Of a stretch of DNA of 46,720 nucleotides, positions 1 to 7,880 are shown in pieces (position 1 is the stretch's first letter; each line of letters opens with the position of its first letter). Made by a program: the position numbers and the translations under genes. The stretch spans positions 1 through 46,720 of the forward strand of contig CANRET010000009.1 of the NCBI GenBank assembly GCA_947629715.1. Direction: 5' to 3'. The notes below the pieces were generated by a model that ran no database searches, was not told the origin of the DNA, and worked only from the letters and a program-made list of their open reading frames with translations. This DNA is from an uncultured Akkermansia sp. GTDB taxonomy: Bacteria > Verrucomicrobiota > Verrucomicrobiia > Verrucomicrobiales > Akkermansiaceae.

Positions 1-482
1 AGATCCATTCCTTTCTCTTGTTCTGGCGTATGGGAATTGGTAACGAAAGTAACGAGGGCAGTATATCTCTTTTTAAAGGAGATGAGCACCGCATGCTTGC
101 TCATGTGATTGTTTGCTAATAAGATATAAAGAATTAGTTTCAACTGACTTTTAAATGCACTCCTTCAAATTCAGAACTCTGAGCAACTATTTTCGCATTG
201 AAAAAACTCGGGAAAAGACAGAAAAAAGTGGACATCTCTTTTAAAAAGAGACAAACGGCTTAAAACGTCATTATATATTGGAAATTATTAATTTATAATC
301 GCCCCGTAGAATAAAATTCTCATATTTTTCTCGCAGGAGAAAGGGCAGAAGATTTTTTACCATGTGTTAAAATTTCCCTGGACATCTCCTTTAAAAAGAG
401 AAGAGCGCTCCGAGATGAGTCTTTTTCCCGAGCAGCAAATCATCCTCATTGACATGGCGAAACGTTCCGGCAGAGGAGGTCT
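1..482. other. AT-rich non-coding region upstream of the MBOAT operon
   Basis: No convincing gene is visible in this stretch; the short open frames lack a ribosome binding site and any recognisable protein pattern. It is clearly more AT-rich than the genes that follow. It holds three copies of a palindromic motif (listed separately) and a TATAAT box at 294-299 without a good -35 partner. It probably serves as the regulatory region of the operon starting at 483, or as a remnant of older sequence. Confidence 0.6.
65..401. repeat. Three copies of an 18-19 bp palindromic motif
   Basis: The core ATCTCYTTTAAAAAGAGA appears at 234-251 and 384-401 on the + strand. It appears at 65-83 in the opposite orientation, as the exact reverse complement of the third copy's sequence extended by one base. 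The two direct copies also share the five preceding bases (TGGAC, 229-233 and 379-383) and lie 150 bp apart. Each copy is itself an imperfect palindrome (TCTC...GAGA around TTTAAAA). Palindromic sites repeated upstream of an operon are typical of repressor or activator binding sites, but a decayed repeat family is also possible. Confidence 0.6.
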
Positions 483-1952
483 TTGGCTTGCTTTTCTGGC
501 GAAAGCATGGTAGAACGTGCGCGCTGCGTCGCCGTGAACTTCGTCACCACAGGTTTTGCGCTTTTCTTTCTGCCCGTGCTGTGTATAGGATGGGGCTTGC
601 GGCGGCATTACAAGGCTTACACGTGGTTTTTGCTGGCGGCAAACATTTTATTCTACGCTTTGGCGGGGATAGCTCATTTGCCGTTTTTATTCCTTATTGC
701 TTTCATCAACTGGTGGTGCGTGCGGGCGATGGACAGAAAAGGGAGGCGGAAGCGGCTGATGTTGGTGAGTGCGGCAGTGGCAGCGCACGTGATGATTCTT
801 GCTTTTTTCAAATATTACGAGGCGGTGGCATTGGGGATGGCGGAGCTGTTCGGGCAGGAGGCGCGGTGGCTCATCAACTCGTCTTTGGCATCGTGGGTGT
901 TGCCGGTGGGACTTTCGTTTTACAGTTTTCAAGGGCTTTCCTACACCATCGACCACTATCGTGAAGATGGCTTGGCGTCGCGCAGCTATGCGGAACTTCT
1001 ATGCTTTCTTTCTTTCTTTCCCACAGTGATGAGCGGTCCGATTATGCGGGAGAACAACTTTTTTCCGCAACTTCGCACCAGCTTTGCGGGCGAGGAGGAT
1101 TTTCCGGAAGGCGTGACGTTGATTCTGAGCGGGCTTTTCAAGAAAGGCGTGATGTCTTCCTGTCTGCAAAGCCGCTTGGTGGATGCAGTGTTTGCCGCGC
1201 CGGACGAGTACAGCTCGGCGGCGGCGCTCATGGCGGTGTACGCCTACAGCGTGCAGATTTATTGCGACTTTTCCGGCTACACCAACATTGCCATGGGCGT
1301 GGCGCAGCTCATGGGCTTTCACATTCCAAAAAACTTTGATGACCCTTACAGAGCGCTAAGTCTGCAGGAGTTCTGGCATCGCTGGCACATCAGTCTTTCC
1401 ACGTGGTTGCGCGATTATCTGTACATTCCCCTGGGCGGGAGTCGCAAGGGCAACCGTTACGTGAACCTGATGATTACCATGATTATTGGTGGCATCTGGC
1501 ACGGCAGTTCTCTGGGCTTCCTGGTGTGGGGTGCGTTGCACGGCGTGGGCTTGGCGTTGGTGCATGCCTGGCATCGCTTAACCGGTAAGTGGCAGATGAG
1601 CAATCGGGCGCTGCGCGGGTTCGGCAATGTGGTGAGCTGGGCGCTCACGTTACACGTGGTCGCACTGCTTTGGGTATTCTTCCGCGCGGAGACGTTGACG
1701 GATGCACAGGCTGTACTGGCGCGCGTGACGGCATGGACGTCGGAAGGGGCAGGGTTTCCGCTTGTTGTGCTTGTTGCAACGCTGTGGGGCGTGGCGCTGT
1801 CTTTCTGCGGCACGCGGCTGTACCGCGCTGCAGTGCGTGGCATGAGCGTATTGCCATGGCCGGTTCAGGGTGCGGTGGCAGGGTTGGCGATAGCGTTTAT
1901 CGTGAATCTCGGCCCGGATGGCGTCTTTCCTTTTATCTACATGAGATTCTGA
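483..1952 (+). CDS. MBOAT-family membrane O-acyltransferase (AlgI/PatA-like)
   Basis: A 489-residue polytopic membrane protein of the MBOAT family, whose members move acyl groups (usually acetyl) across the inner membrane onto polysaccharide or peptidoglycan. Visible signatures are the block starting at Phe297 (FWHRWHISLSTWLRDY), followed by IPLGG, and the GGIWHG motif with the presumed catalytic His340. About ten hydrophobic segments are visible, and the length is normal for AlgI-type proteins. The start is uncertain: TTG at 483 has AGAGGAGG at 472-479 just before it, while ATG 507 and GTG 534 also fit the family N-terminus. The stop overlaps the next start (TGATG). With the two SGNH proteins downstream it forms a complete acetylation set like AlgI/AlgJ or PatA/PatB. 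The acceptor polymer cannot be read from the sequence. Confidence 0.88.
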   Translation: MACFSGESMVERARCVAVNFVTTGFALFFLPVLCIGWGLRRHYKAYTWFLLAANILFYALAGIAHLPFLFLIAFINWWCVRAMDRKGRRKRLMLVSAAVAAHVMILAFFKYYEAVALGMAELFGQEARWLINSSLASWVLPVGLSFYSFQGLSYTIDHYREDGLASRSYAELLCFLSFFPTVMSGPIMRENNFFPQLRTSFAGEEDFPEGVTLILSGLFKKGVMSSCLQSRLVDAVFAAPDEYSSAAALMAVYAYSVQIYCDFSGYTNIAMGVAQLMGFHIPKNFDDPYRALSLQEFWHRWHISLSTWLRDYLYIPLGGSRKGNRYVNLMITMIIGGIWHGSSLGFLVWGALHGVGLALVHAWHRLTGKWQMSNRALRGFGNVVSWALTLHVVALLWVFFRAETLTDAQAVLARVTAWTSEGAGFPLVVLVATLWGVALSFCGTRLYRAAVRGMSVLPWPVQGAVAGLAIAFIVNLGPDGVFPFIYMRF

Positions 1953-3742
1953 TGCGTCAATTGTTTTTCAGATTTCCGAATGGGGTGATGATCAGCGGTG
2001 CGGCTGTTTGCGCGGCATTGGTATTGCTCTTGCAGCACGCCACTCCCTGTGCGCTTTGGCTGGAAGAACGCTTGTTTGCCATGTCGTTTTACGGATTGGC
2101 ACGCGATGTGCCTCAGTTGCTGACGAGGATTGGCGACGTGATGTCTCTGGAACGCCTGAACGGGGCAGAGAAAGCTTTTTCGGACAGCGTATCAACGGCG
2201 CTTATGATGCCTCTGGCGGAGGAAATACGGAATTCCTGTCCGGAGGAGCCGGAAAAGTCAACGCAGGAAGCAGTGGGGAAGGACGGAGTTTTGCCGGAGG
2301 AGGTCGCTCCTGTGCCGGAGAGGACAGGTGCAGTCCCCGTTGCTTCGGAGTCGGTTGAGGAAAAGTCCGAGAAATTGCCGGAGGAGGAGCTTGGTGCAAC
2401 GCCTCTCCCAGAAGCCGCAGCAAAGCGAACCTCGCAGACTTCTGCCGCCGACGCGGAAGAGACTGCCGTTGTTCTTGTCGAGGAACACTCCGGGACGGCA
2501 CAGCCTGTGGCGGAATGCCCGGAGCCATTGCCTCTCGAACAATGTCCGCACGAGCAGGAAGACCGGGAAGAGGCGCAGCGCATGCCGGTCGGCGAGCTAC
2601 GGCGTCCGCTGAATATGGCAGATGCGCTTGAATACGCGCTGGCCAGTGGCGGAGGCAGGCGAGTTTCTGCCCCAAAACCCGTTTTTCGTCCGACAAGACA
2701 AACCCGAGTTCACATGGAGGAAAAGCCGGAGCCGCAGTATGAGAGGCAGCATCAATCGGATAAGCAGCGACCCATGATTCGACGCATGACTCAGGTCTCC
2801 TCAACGGTCGGGAATCTTCGGCGAAAAAGAGAATCGAGGCGTATGGCGACTGTGAAATCGGTTATGCATGTGCGCCCCTCACTGCCACCCACAGCAGAGC
2901 CGCAGACGCTGCGCGCTCCGCAAGAGTCGGCGCCTGCGGCATCTCCCGGCGAGACGCCGCCGATGCGATGCCGCATTCTTATGCTGGGCGATTCGCTCAT
3001 GGAGGATCTGGGCCCCATGACACACCGTCTCATGAGGCATCGCAAGGGGTTAGAGTTCATCATTAGCGCCAAGTATTCCACCGGTCTGTGCCGCCCGGAT
3101 TACTTCAACTGGCCCGAACATATGAGCGGCGTGGTGCGCCGCTATGCACCGGATCTCGTTATCTTCTTTATCGGCGCGAATGATGGCATGCCCATACGCC
3201 AGGAACGCGGGTTGGTGCCAACCGGGGGCGAGGCTTGGCGAGAAGCCTATGCCGCGAAGATGGATGAGCTGGTGAGCATTGCACGCAATGCGGGGGCGGA
3301 CGTCATCTGGGTGGAGATGCCGGCGGTGGGAGGCTTTTACAACAAGCTGCTGCACCAGACTCAGATTGCCCAGCGCATGTATTGCGAGAGCAACGGCATC
3401 GCCACCCTGCAAACGGATCCCTTCCTCTCCGGCGAATGGGGCCGTTTTGAACCCTACGGCGACTACCACGGCAGTTACACGCGACTGCGAACCAAAGATC
3501 AGACACACCTTACCAGACAGGGAAACTTGAAGGTGCTCGACCATTTGCTACCTGTCGTGGAGCAGCATTTATCCGCATTTTACGCGCGGCATCCGGAACG
3601 GCGACTGAGTGCGCAGGATGTGGAGCGCATCCGTCGCGTACCGGCTGTGTACACTTGTCAGTACGTACCCCCACGTTCCGGGAAAGTCCATGACAAAAAA
3701 ACTCCACCGGCTGGGACACCTCCAACCCCGACTCCGCAATGA
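1952..3742 (+). CDS. Membrane-anchored SGNH hydrolase/acetyltransferase (DUF459-like) with long disordered linker
   Basis: 596 residues. The N-terminus carries a signal anchor, then roughly 300 residues rich in Glu, Pro, Ala and Arg that look disordered, then a C-terminal SGNH domain. SGNH blocks are GDS at 346-348 (nucleophile Ser348), GAND at 408-411 and a D516-Q-T-H519 pair for the catalytic Asp/His. The linker probably spans the periplasm so the catalytic domain can reach the cell wall. The start ATG at 1952 overlaps the MBOAT stop; an upstream frame extension to 1589 lies inside the MBOAT gene and is not credible. By analogy with AlgJ/AlgX or PatB it would take the acetyl group delivered by the MBOAT protein and place it on, or remove it from, a polysaccharide. 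That role is inferred from context. Confidence 0.85.
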   Translation: MRQLFFRFPNGVMISGAAVCAALVLLLQHATPCALWLEERLFAMSFYGLARDVPQLLTRIGDVMSLERLNGAEKAFSDSVSTALMMPLAEEIRNSCPEEPEKSTQEAVGKDGVLPEEVAPVPERTGAVPVASESVEEKSEKLPEEELGATPLPEAAAKRTSQTSAADAEETAVVLVEEHSGTAQPVAECPEPLPLEQCPHEQEDREEAQRMPVGELRRPLNMADALEYALASGGGRRVSAPKPVFRPTRQTRVHMEEKPEPQYERQHQSDKQRPMIRRMTQVSSTVGNLRRKRESRRMATVKSVMHVRPSLPPTAEPQTLRAPQESAPAASPGETPPMRCRILMLGDSLMEDLGPMTHRLMRHRKGLEFIISAKYSTGLCRPDYFNWPEHMSGVVRRYAPDLVIFFIGANDGMPIRQERGLVPTGGEAWREAYAAKMDELVSIARNAGADVIWVEMPAVGGFYNKLLHQTQIAQRMYCESNGIATLQTDPFLSGEWGRFEPYGDYHGSYTRLRTKDQTHLTRQGNLKVLDHLLPVVEQHLSAFYARHPERRLSAQDVERIRRVPAVYTCQYVPPRSGKVHDKKTPPAGTPPTPTPQ

Positions 3743-4617
3743 ACAGCTTTCATCGAGTTCTGTGCGGAATCATGGGATGGGCATGTGCGTTGGCGTGTGC
3801 GGCGGGCGTTTCGACAGCGGAGGAGCGGGGGCTGAGACCCGGCGGAAGGGGGAAACTGCCTCAGGAGCAGAGGGCGCTCCTGGCCGGAGATTCGCTCATG
3901 GAAAGTTTGGGCCCCCAGATGCGAGCAGAATTGAGCGGTTACTCCAACCTCACTTTTATCCCTATCGGCAAGAAGTCCACCGGCTTGGCGCGTGCGGACT
4001 TTTACAACTGGCCGCGCGTGTTGGAGGAGCATTTGCGCAGTGATCGACCGCATGTGGTGGTTATGTGGGTGGGAACAAATGATCCTCAGGCTATTTACGG
4101 TATGCCGGGCGCGGGGGAAGTGGGCAGCCGGACCTGGATGGCGGCGTACCAGGGGAAGATTGCGGAGGTTGCACGGTTGACTCGAAGCTATGGCGCGCGC
4201 TTTATCCTGATGGGGCCGCCCGTCGTGAGCGATGCGCGGACGGATGCGCAGCTTGCTGCTATCAGCAGGCTCATGCAGCGCGTTTGTCAGCGCGCCGACG
4301 TGCCGTTTATTGACACGCGCGCGGCGTTGGCGGATGCGAAGGGGCGCTTTTGTGCAGAGGGAAGGATGGCAGATGGAAGGTTGACGCCGATACGTACGGC
4401 GGATGGGGTGCACATTACAGCGGCAGGGAACCGCATCGTGATGAAGCATTTGCTGCCGGTCCTGAGCCGCATGGTGATGGGATACGCCACTGCCGCAGCG
4501 CCTGCACGCGGCGGCAGCGGCATTTCGGGGAAGGGGACCATGCATGGCGTCACTGTGCGCTCCGGACAGGATCGCAGCTATCGGGGAAGCGTCATCAAAC
4601 GAACGCGTCGTCGCTAG
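3739..4617 (+). CDS. Secreted SGNH hydrolase/acetyltransferase (DUF459-like), paralogue of the preceding gene
   Basis: 292 residues with a Sec signal peptide (about residues 1-28, ending near STAEE) and an SGNH domain: GDSLMESLGP around 50-59, GTND at 112-115 and D222-G-V-H225. The motif KSTGLARADFYNWP closely matches the same region of the upstream protein (YSTGLCRPDYFNWP), so the two are paralogues and probably a tandem duplication that differs mainly in the membrane anchor and linker. Start ATG 3739 overlaps the previous stop by 4 nt (ATGA), indicating translational coupling. The last 4 nt overlap convergently with the gene on the other strand. A soluble periplasmic acetyltransferase or esterase working with the MBOAT protein is the best guess. 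Confidence 0.85.
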   Translation: MNSFHRVLCGIMGWACALACAAGVSTAEERGLRPGGRGKLPQEQRALLAGDSLMESLGPQMRAELSGYSNLTFIPIGKKSTGLARADFYNWPRVLEEHLRSDRPHVVVMWVGTNDPQAIYGMPGAGEVGSRTWMAAYQGKIAEVARLTRSYGARFILMGPPVVSDARTDAQLAAISRLMQRVCQRADVPFIDTRAALADAKGRFCAEGRMADGRLTPIRTADGVHITAAGNRIVMKHLLPVLSRMVMGYATAAAPARGGSGISGKGTMHGVTVRSGQDRSYRGSVIKRTRRR

Positions 4618-5381
4618 GATTTGGCTCTGTTTCTGTGGCGTGAACGATGGGCGTTGCAGGCGCCGCTCTCTCGTTCCAGGGCACGCAGTTTCCAGAGAGG
4701 AATGGATGCCGTTTTGTGGTTTTTGCGGCGAGTTTGTTTGCGTTCGGCGGCAGCTCGGCGTCGCTTTCTCTCGCAGGCGAGTTGCGCTTCTTCAATGCGT
4801 TTTTTGATGCGTGCGGAATGTTCGTTTCCTGCCGGGAAAATGCGCCAGGGACCGATACCGCCGGATTCCGTAATGGGCAGGCAGATCATCTGCGGGTCGA
4901 TGAAGCGAATTTGGCGGTAGAGCAGGTCCCGGATGTGCGCCAGCAGGCTTTTCGCCGGATAAAAGGCGCTGCCGCCCAGCTCGATTGTGAACGCAATGCG
5001 GATATGCTTCGCTTGCAGGCTCAGACGCGCCATCTCGCGCAGAGAGATGCCCTCCGCCGGCTCTTCTTCCGGCGCGCAGAGCGCAGCTGTGCGCAACAGG
5101 AACAGACAGTCGCGCACCTTGCGACAGAGCTTTTCCACCAAGTCCTGCACCTTGGGACGGGCATTGAAGCGGTAGTCTTTCACTTCAATGAGCCAGAGTT
5201 CTTTTTTGCCGGGATGGTAGAGCATAAAGTCCATTTCCTTGCAACTGTTGCAAAAGTTTTGCGCGTGGCGGGAGTAAAAGGGGGAACACTCCGATCGGCA
5301 GACCAAGTAGCCCGCATCGAATTGGAAGCGGTACACTCCCTCTACGCAAGAGACTCCGGGCTGGCAGAATTCACTCGGCAT
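4614..5381 (-). CDS. PD-(D/E)XK nuclease-like protein, partner of the AAA ATPase
   Basis: 255 residues, not recognised as a named family. Residues 50-68 read EMDFMLYHPGKKELWLIEV followed by Lys68. An acidic residue on one strand (Asp51) followed about 15 residues later by Glu66-x-Lys68 is the core layout of PD-(D/E)XK nucleases. Cysteines at 28, 32, 44 and 47 precede it. The C-terminal 60 residues are strongly basic (poly Arg/Lys), which suits nucleic acid binding. The ATG at 5381 lies inside the end of the ATPase gene (11 nt overlap), so the two are translationally coupled. Nuclease activity is inferred from the motif only; a Holliday-junction-resolvase-like or inactive fold remains possible. 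Confidence 0.6.
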   Translation of the reverse strand: MPSEFCQPGVSCVEGVYRFQFDAGYLVCRSECSPFYSRHAQNFCNSCKEMDFMLYHPGKKELWLIEVKDYRFNARPKVQDLVEKLCRKVRDCLFLLRTAALCAPEEEPAEGISLREMARLSLQAKHIRIAFTIELGGSAFYPAKSLLAHIRDLLYRQIRFIDPQMICLPITESGGIGPWRIFPAGNEHSARIKKRIEEAQLACERKRRRAAAERKQTRRKNHKTASIPLWKLRALERESGACNAHRSRHRNRAKS

Positions 5382-6459
5382 GGGGCGCAGGGGTTGGCAT
5401 GCTCAGGTAACGGTCGGCCTGCTCCATCTCGGCTTGCAGACTTTCCAACGGTCCCAGATCATCCGCGTTTTCACCTTGCTGCACTTGCACTGAGTTGAAG
5501 AGTCCCATTCCGGCGTGCAGACCGATGAAACGGCGCGAAAGATTGCTGTAGTTGCTGCGGGTCAGATGGATCATGAGTTCGCGCAGCAGGAAGAGGCTGT
5601 GCGTGGTGACTATCATCTGCACCCCGGCCTCGCACAGACCGAGCATGATGCCGCAGAGCAGGGGAAGCTGGGCGGTGTTCATGTTCATTTCCGGCTCATC
5701 CCAGAAGAGTGTGTCGCCGGCGCCCAGTGATCCGTTTTCAATGATCAATTCCAGCATCCCTGCGCGCTTGAAGCCTTCGGCGACGAGGCTCATTTCCAGC
5801 GGTTCCTCCTTGCCGCGTTGCAGCAGAAAACGCGATCCTCCGCTGCGCTGCATCCTGCCTTGCACCAAGGCGTGGATGAGCTTGAGCACGCGCCGCATCG
5901 CCTCGGTCGGTTCCGAGCTGTCGGGTTCGGCTTCCAATGCACGACAGAGGTCCCACGTGGCGCCGTCCAGCAAATCCGGGTAACGCTTGCCCACTTGCAC
6001 GTAACAAGGATAGAGCGTGAGTACATCGCGAGAGGGAATGAAGAGGGCGCGCTCCTGCAGGAAACGCTGAGGCAGGACGGAGAGACTGAGGGACTCCATT
6101 CCGATAGAGCTGAAACGGAACGCGATATCGGCGGAACCCTGGGGAACCTTGTTGCCGCTGAAAGAGGCCTGCACATCGGCTGTGGCATCACCGGCGCGTC
6201 GCGATACGAGCGAGGAGAGTTGCTGCACGGCGAAGGAATGCAGCAGACAGCGGCGCAGGCGATGCTCCTCTGCCCATTTCTCCGGAAAATCGCGCCGCAG
6301 ACTTCGTCCCATCCATCGGCACAGCGCGTACATCAGTCGCATCAAATGGCTTTTTCCCGTATCGTTTCCTCCCACAATGACGTTTATCCCCTCCGCAAAG
6401 TCCAGGCGCGTCTTGTTCAGAAAAGTCGTTACCCCTGATAAAGTCAGTTCACGTATCAT
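5371..6459 (-). CDS. AAA family ATPase (AAA_21/ABC-ATPase-like), first gene of a two-gene unit
   Basis: 362 residues from ATG 6459 (a TTG one codon upstream is less likely). Numbering from that TTG, Walker A is GGNDTGKS at 31-38, the signature-like region is NGSLGAGD at 243-250, Walker B is LFWDEPE at 252-258, and a TTHS switch histidine follows at 286-289. This is the compact SMC/Rad50-like ATPase type that often partners nucleases in phage-defence operons (OLD, PARIS, RloC-like). The N-terminus (LSGVTTFLNKTRLDF) fits the usual 'FK.F....' opening of this class. It is coupled to the nuclease-like gene by an 11 nt overlap. The function is inferred; it matches no named defence system that I can identify. 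Confidence 0.75.
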   Translation of the reverse strand: MIRELTLSGVTTFLNKTRLDFAEGINVIVGGNDTGKSHLMRLMYALCRWMGRSLRRDFPEKWAEEHRLRRCLLHSFAVQQLSSLVSRRAGDATADVQASFSGNKVPQGSADIAFRFSSIGMESLSLSVLPQRFLQERALFIPSRDVLTLYPCYVQVGKRYPDLLDGATWDLCRALEAEPDSSEPTEAMRRVLKLIHALVQGRMQRSGGSRFLLQRGKEEPLEMSLVAEGFKRAGMLELIIENGSLGAGDTLFWDEPEMNMNTAQLPLLCGIMLGLCEAGVQMIVTTHSLFLLRELMIHLTRSNYSNLSRRFIGLHAGMGLFNSVQVQQGENADDLGPLESLQAEMEQADRYLSMPTPAPHAE

Positions 6460-6585
6460 CAAATACGCTTTTTACCATAGAAGACGCTGGCCAACAAGAA
6501 AAATCCGGCAAATCAAGGCGATGCGATGCAGTCGCCTTCCGTATAATGTCATTGACTTTTGGAAGGGGGCGGGTAAAATGGAAAC

Positions 6586-6858
6586 ATGCAGACGCTCGCG
6601 TATCTTGGCTCGCCGACTCAATGGTTTATCCTGGCCGTCATTTGTCTGATTGTTTTCGGCGCTTCCCGATTGCCGGAGATCGCGCGCAATCTGGGTAAAA
6701 GTCTGGGCATTCTGCGTCAGGCAAAGCGCGATTTTGAGCAGGAACTCATGAACGCTGAGCAATCTGCTTCCTCAGGGCCTCAAAAGGATCATTCTCCGGA
6801 AGCTGAGGCTCAGGCTGTTCATGTCACCGCCGACGAGGGGGATGAAAAGCAGGGTTGA
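6586..6858 (+). CDS. tatA: Twin-arginine translocase subunit TatA/TatE-like
   Basis: 90 residues: one N-terminal transmembrane segment (about 12-25), then FGASRLPEIARNLGKSLG. This is the TatA hinge and amphipathic helix (family consensus FG..RLPELAR.LGKSL), followed by a charged tail. TatA multimers form the pore through which folded Tat substrates cross the inner membrane. The ATG at 6586 follows a GGAAGGGGGCGGG stretch (6561-6573); a second ATG at 6578 is in another frame. A TATAAT box lies at 6542-6547, implying a leader of about 33 nt. No tatB or tatC is adjacent. Confidence 0.88.
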   Translation: MQTLAYLGSPTQWFILAVICLIVFGASRLPEIARNLGKSLGILRQAKRDFEQELMNAEQSASSGPQKDHSPEAEAQAVHVTADEGDEKQG

Positions 6859-6887
6859 AGGATGTTCGCGATTTCCCATTTGCCATT

Positions 6888-6893
6888 TACAAT
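6888..6893 (+). promoter_or_regulatory. Possible -10 element of the small gene at 6903
   Basis: TACAAT at 6888-6893 has a weak -35 (TTCGCG, 6865-6870) 17 bp upstream and lies 9 nt before the ATG at 6903. It would give a transcript with a leader of only 2-3 nt. Confidence 0.3.
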
Positions 6894-6902
6894 TCGAAAA
6901 TA

Positions 6903-7208
6903 ATGCCGCGCATGGCGTCCCTGGCAATGAACATTGACCGCGAGCAATTGAAGAACGCTGTTTTTGAGCAGAATTCGCCGCTTTTTCAAGATGGCGTCTT
7001 CATGATGAAAAATGGAGAGGTAAAGTGCACGTGCCGTGAGGATACCGGGATATTGTGCGAACTGATCAGCGAAAGCGAATTGGGGCGGATGCTGGCAGAA
7101 GAGGCCCTTTTTTCCTATACCGAGGCTGAGCTTTCCAAGTGGGTTGATGAGCTGGATCTCTCCTCGTTGCAAGCCAAGGTGGACGCCGCTGCAGGTCAAG
7201 AGCGTTAA
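6903..7208 (+). CDS. Small conserved-looking protein of unknown function
   Basis: 101 residues if started at ATG 6903. It opens MPRMASLAMNIDREQLK and is acidic, with no signal peptide or membrane segment. It has two cysteines close together (KCTCRED) and a helical C-terminus (SKWVDELDLSSLQAKVDAAAG). The frame is open back to a TTG at 6855, which overlaps the tatA stop and has no properly spaced Shine-Dalgarno site. The start at 6903 is preferred because of the -10-like box 9 nt before it. I do not recognise the family. It lies 44 nt after tatA, and co-transcription is possible. Confidence 0.55.
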   Translation: MPRMASLAMNIDREQLKNAVFEQNSPLFQDGVFMMKNGEVKCTCREDTGILCELISESELGRMLAEEALFSYTEAELSKWVDELDLSSLQAKVDAAAGQER

Positions 7209-7292
7209 AAGAGGCGCTGGCCTGTTCAATTTTCAGTTGAAAAAGGATTCGGCGAATTCCCGACCAATTGCAACGCTTTGCGAGGCAGGCCC

Positions 7293-7880
7293 TCACTGAC
7301 GCAGAGCGCCGCGGATAAGTTGATCGGCGTCAGCATCCGGGGTCTTCTCCAGAATGGCGGCGATTGCCTTGCGCGCTTCCGCTTGCTTGAAGCCCAGAGC
7401 AACGAGGGCGAGTTCGGCATCTGCAGCGGCTTGGCCGGTGACTCCTTGTTGCTGAGCTTCCCATGTAGAAGCAAGCCCTACCTTGTCCTTCAACTCGAGG
7501 ACGATGCGCTCAGCAGTTTTTTTGCCAACGCCCTTAGCGCGCGCGATCGTTTGCACATCCTTTTGCACTACGGCTTTTTTGAACTCACTGACTCGCATGC
7601 CGCTCAGCACTGCGATAGCTGTGGCCGGACCGATGCCGCTCACGCGATCGACTAAAAGACGGAAGATGTCACGTTCCTCATCCGTTGCAAAGCCGTAGAG
7701 AATTTGTGCATTTTCGCGAATATGGAAATGCGTTTTGAGTTTGATTTGCTGACCGGGTTGAGGGTTGAGCGCATCGTAGGTGGAAAGCGGCACCGTGACC
7801 TCGTAGCCCACGCCTCCCACATCCAGAACAATTCGTTGCGGAAGGGATTCAGATACGGTGCCTCGAAGGAAGGAAATCAT
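7293..7880 (-). CDS. ruvA: Holliday junction branch migration protein RuvA
   Basis: 195 residues of the normal RuvA length. It starts MISFLRGTVSE, has the OB-fold pattern LDVGGVGYEVTVP, helix-hairpin-helix repeats (LVDRVSGIGPATAIAVLSG and IARAKGVGKKTAERIVLELKDK) and a C-terminal domain III (ALVALGFKQAEARKAI) that contacts RuvB. RuvA tetramers hold the Holliday junction while RuvB drives branch migration. Its ATG overlaps the stop of the upstream GH75-like gene (ATGA, 7877-7880), so it is the last gene of a three-gene operon. ruvB and ruvC are not in the window. Confidence 0.95.
   Translation of the reverse strand: MISFLRGTVSESLPQRIVLDVGGVGYEVTVPLSTYDALNPQPGQQIKLKTHFHIRENAQILYGFATDEERDIFRLLVDRVSGIGPATAIAVLSGMRVSEFKKAVVQKDVQTIARAKGVGKKTAERIVLELKDKVGLASTWEAQQQGVTGQAAADAELALVALGFKQAEARKAIAAILEKTPDADADQLIRGALRQ

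Noticed and set aside
1589..1951. In-frame N-terminal extension of the first SGNH protein
   Set aside because: It lies inside the MBOAT gene in another frame, is rich in Gly, Arg and Cys, and has no signal; the ATG at 1952 overlaps the MBOAT stop and is followed by a signal anchor.
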